Positions 15,737-17,786 of a stretch of 17,786 nt of DNA are shown here, piece after piece. Position numbers and translations under genes: made by a program. Below the pieces are notes generated by a model, which was not told the DNA's origin, made no database searches, and worked only from the letters and a program-made list of their open reading frames with translations. The first letter of the stretch is position 1; each line of letters begins with the position of its first letter. The DNA is from Candidatus Schekmanbacteria bacterium GWA2_38_11 (GTDB taxonomy: Bacteria > Schekmanbacteria > GWA2-38-11): positions 1-17,786 of the forward strand of contig MGDB01000024.1 in the NCBI GenBank assembly GCA_001790645.1, given 5' to 3'.

Positions 15737-16672
15737 ATGGCTAATTTAGGATACGTCCAAATAACCAGAATCTGCAATCAAGATTGTCTTTTTTGCTCTA
15801 ATCCGTCAACGGGAAAAATTATTAATTTGCGGGTGGCGAAAAAAGTGGTTGACGATTATATAAAGCTCGAGTATGAAGGATTAATTTGGACGGGTGGAGA
15901 GCCGACTTTGTATCCGCATTTGCCGGAACTGATAAAATACGCAAAGGAAAAAAATATTCCATCGCGGATTATAACTAATGGCCAAAAAATATCAGATTAT
16001 AAATATTTCAAGCAATTGGTTGATGCGGGACTTAATCATGTTAATGTATCATTATTTTCCCACAAACCGAAAATTCAGGCGTTCCTCACAAAGAAAAAAG
16101 ATTCTTTTGACAATATTATCAAATCCTTAGAGAATGCTAAAAAATTAAAAATAACAGCGAATATAAATACGGTGATAAATAAATACAATGCCGATCATTT
16201 ATCGGATCTTGTAAAATTTGTAATAAAAAAATTTCCATTTGTGCGACATTTTATCTGGAATAACATGGACCCATTGATGAATAGGGCATCAAAGAATACC
16301 GATACCATACCAAAATTGAATGATTTTGAACTGGAATTACACAAAGCAATGGAATTTTTAAACAAAACAGGACGAACATTTCGCGTGGAAAGAGTGCCGC
16401 TTTGCTATATGGCCGAATACGCGCATTATTCAACCGAAACAAGAAAAATCGTTAAAAACGAGGAGCGGTCTGTTCACTTCTTAGACGATCAGAGAGGCAG
16501 GACACGTCAATTACAATGGAGATACGATAAAGTCGGGTGCTGCGGGATTTGTTTTTTGAATAAAATTTGCGCGGGCTTATGGCAAATGGATAAATATTAT
16601 TCATCAAAAGAGCTTTATCCAGTCTTCATTGATCCAATAAAAATTAAAAAAATGATTGGAAGTAATGAATAA
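15737..16672 (+). CDS. HxsC-like radical SAM protein, copy 6 (last of the array)
   Basis: A 311-residue radical SAM protein with C13-X3-C17-X2-C20, WTGGEPT (GGEP 53-56), SLFSHKPKIQAFLTKKKDSF, a late VPLC cysteine and C-terminal C268-C269-X2-C272-X5-C278. The start of the cluster motif (I-C-N-Q-D-C-L-F-C) is almost the same as in module 2 of the preceding fusion (T-C-N-Q-D-C-L-F-C), suggesting common origin. The array's otherwise constant His after S-I/L is changed to Phe (S-L-F-S-H). It begins 4 bp after the fusion gene, and the A24-peptidase-like gene starts within its last codons. Likely one SAM cluster plus one auxiliary cluster; substrate unknown. Confidence 0.85.
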   Translation: MANLGYVQITRICNQDCLFCSNPSTGKIINLRVAKKVVDDYIKLEYEGLIWTGGEPTLYPHLPELIKYAKEKNIPSRIITNGQKISDYKYFKQLVDAGLNHVNVSLFSHKPKIQAFLTKKKDSFDNIIKSLENAKKLKITANINTVINKYNADHLSDLVKFVIKKFPFVRHFIWNNMDPLMNRASKNTDTIPKLNDFELELHKAMEFLNKTGRTFRVERVPLCYMAEYAHYSTETRKIVKNEERSVHFLDDQRGRTRQLQWRYDKVGCCGICFLNKICAGLWQMDKYYSSKELYPVFIDPIKIKKMIGSNE

Positions 16673-17786
16673 TTTTTTTTCTGCGATTAATTATATTTTT
16701 ATAATCGTAGCCATACTGGTTGGCGGCTTTATTGTTATCAACGATTTGAAGTTTGGAAAAATAAAAAACAATTTAATTACATTGGGGCTTAAAATCGGCA
16801 TAATATTATATTTAATTCTTTTATCCGTGGTATTGTTGAATTTATTCATCTTAAATCCAATTTCAAGCGCGAATTATAATTTAAATTATTTTATTGATGT
16901 TTTAATCAATATGCTCATTTGCGCCATTGTCGGTTATTCATTGTGGCGCTATAGAGTATGGGCGGCCGGCGACGCAAAATTATTTTTTTTATTTTCATTT
17001 TTAACGCCTCTGGAGTATTACTCGAAAGATTATTTGATACTTTTTCCGTCGTTTATATTATTAGTAAATACATTTATTCCAATTTTTATTTTATTATTTG
17101 GTTTGGCGTTATATAATTTTTTTAACAACATTATTGCGTCAATTAACGGAAAAAATAATCATTTTAAGGCTTACATTCGTCAAGAAATAAATAATTTCAT
17201 AGAGTCATTATCTAAAAAAAATGATTTTCTCATTTTTGCCGTCTCCATAATAAGCACCGCGATTATTTTGCCGATCTTTCGCACTTATCTTTTTCGGACC
17301 GCAGAACAATTCGGCTATCACCTTGGGACTTTAATTTTCTTAGGCTTATACTTTGGGCGAATTAAATTTAATGATTACGCAAAAATTCTTTTTAAGAAAA
17401 TTAAATATCTCGCCATATTATCGCTTATCATTATTCTTTATTTTATTGTGGGGATTTACGCATATCCTTTGGAAATTCAATACGCGCTTAAGGTAGCTGT
17501 CACAGTTGGAGTGTTATTTAGAGTCATCTTATGGTGCATTGATAAAATTTTTAATATGAGTATACTGGCACAAGCAATTGAGTATGTGAAAATAGATAGC
17601 GTAAAAGCCGGCATGATAATTTCTGACGAATTAAACGAAAAATTGGAAAAAAAAATAAATCAAAAAAATGTTCCAATTGAAAACATCAGCGGCGACGGCC
17701 TTACGGATGATCAGGTTAAATTTTTAAAAGACTGGTACGGCGATAAAGGAAAACAAATCGTCATTCCGATTTATAAGTCAATTTCA
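16665..17786 (+). CDS. A24 (prepilin-type) peptidase-like membrane protein, 3' end outside the window
   Basis: An open frame of 374 codons that runs off the window without a stop. It is an integral membrane protein with several hydrophobic helices in the first ~300 residues. Two features fit the aspartic prepilin peptidase (A24) family: D27 in INDLKFGKIKNN (the N-terminal D-x5-K-I-x-N motif) and D103 in AGDAKLF, corresponding to the GxGD catalytic motif with its first Gly changed to Ala. Such enzymes cut type III leader peptides at the cytoplasmic membrane face. A soluble tail from about residue 300 includes KAGMI and GDGLTDDQVKFL, not part of the classical enzyme. The ATG overlaps the previous stop by 8 bp (ATGAATAA), the same junction as at 7407, so it is probably in the same operon. 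Its substrate may be pilins or the HXS product. Confidence 0.78.
   Translation, partial: MNNFFSAINYIFIIVAILVGGFIVINDLKFGKIKNNLITLGLKIGIILYLILLSVVLLNLFILNPISSANYNLNYFIDVLINMLICAIVGYSLWRYRVWAAGDAKLFFLFSFLTPLEYYSKDYLILFPSFILLVNTFIPIFILLFGLALYNFFNNIIASINGKNNHFKAYIRQEINNFIESLSKKNDFLIFAVSIISTAIILPIFRTYLFRTAEQFGYHLGTLIFLGLYFGRIKFNDYAKILFKKIKYLAILSLIIILYFIVGIYAYPLEIQYALKVAVTVGVLFRVILWCIDKIFNMSILAQAIEYVKIDSVKAGMIISDELNEKLEKKINQKNVPIENISGDGLTDDQVKFLKDWYGDKGKQIVIPIYKSIS

Noticed and set aside
1..17786. tRNA, rRNA, insertion sequence, transposase or attachment site
   Set aside because: None seen; genes fill nearly all of the window and the longest gap is the 100 bp at 2296-2395.

Overview
All genes lie on the + strand. 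The sequence is AT-rich, genes are tightly packed or overlapping, clear Shine-Dalgarno sequences are rare, and TGA works as a stop (ends at 6534, 11744 and 12738), so the standard bacterial code applies. Together with the type of surface and maturation proteins, this suggests a Candidate Phyla Radiation (Patescibacteria, perhaps Parcubacteria-like) bacterium. That placement is inference; there is no rRNA or other marker gene in the window.

Left flank (1-2395): the end of an unknown gene, a GT4-type glycosyltransferase (39-1169), then a secreted beta-rich protein (1216-2295). The latter sits behind a near-consensus sigma-70 promoter whose predicted start point is only a few bases before the ATG. 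A weak terminator-like hairpin lies at 2302-2357.

Core (2396-6534): a recognisable but rearranged His-Xaa-Ser (HXS) peptide-modification locus. It holds hxsD, the SPASM radical SAM maturase hxsB, and an 87-residue precursor ending in consecutive His-Xaa-Ser triplets encoded by six perfect 9-bp repeats. These are followed by a membrane-anchored 14-cysteine protein and a small radical SAM protein.

Expansion (6521-16672): seven further radical SAM proteins related to HxsC (one of them a two-module fusion), one HemW/HemN-like radical SAM protein and one protein of unknown family. In all, ten genes with eleven radical SAM domains surround a single visible precursor. One domain (N-terminal module of 13687-15732) has lost the glycines of its GGEP motif. 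The window ends inside an integral-membrane A24 (prepilin-type) peptidase-like gene that overlaps the last radical SAM gene.

Working model (inference): HxsD and HxsB act on the short His/Ser/Gly peptide as in known HXS systems, and the HxsC-like array adds further or alternative modifications. The precursor carries its own hydrophobic segment and an Ala-Asp-Ala site, so the product is probably exported or membrane-associated. No dedicated ABC exporter is present. The A24-like peptidase and the Cys-rich anchored protein are candidates for maturation or display. The chemistry and biological role of the product cannot be read from the sequence.
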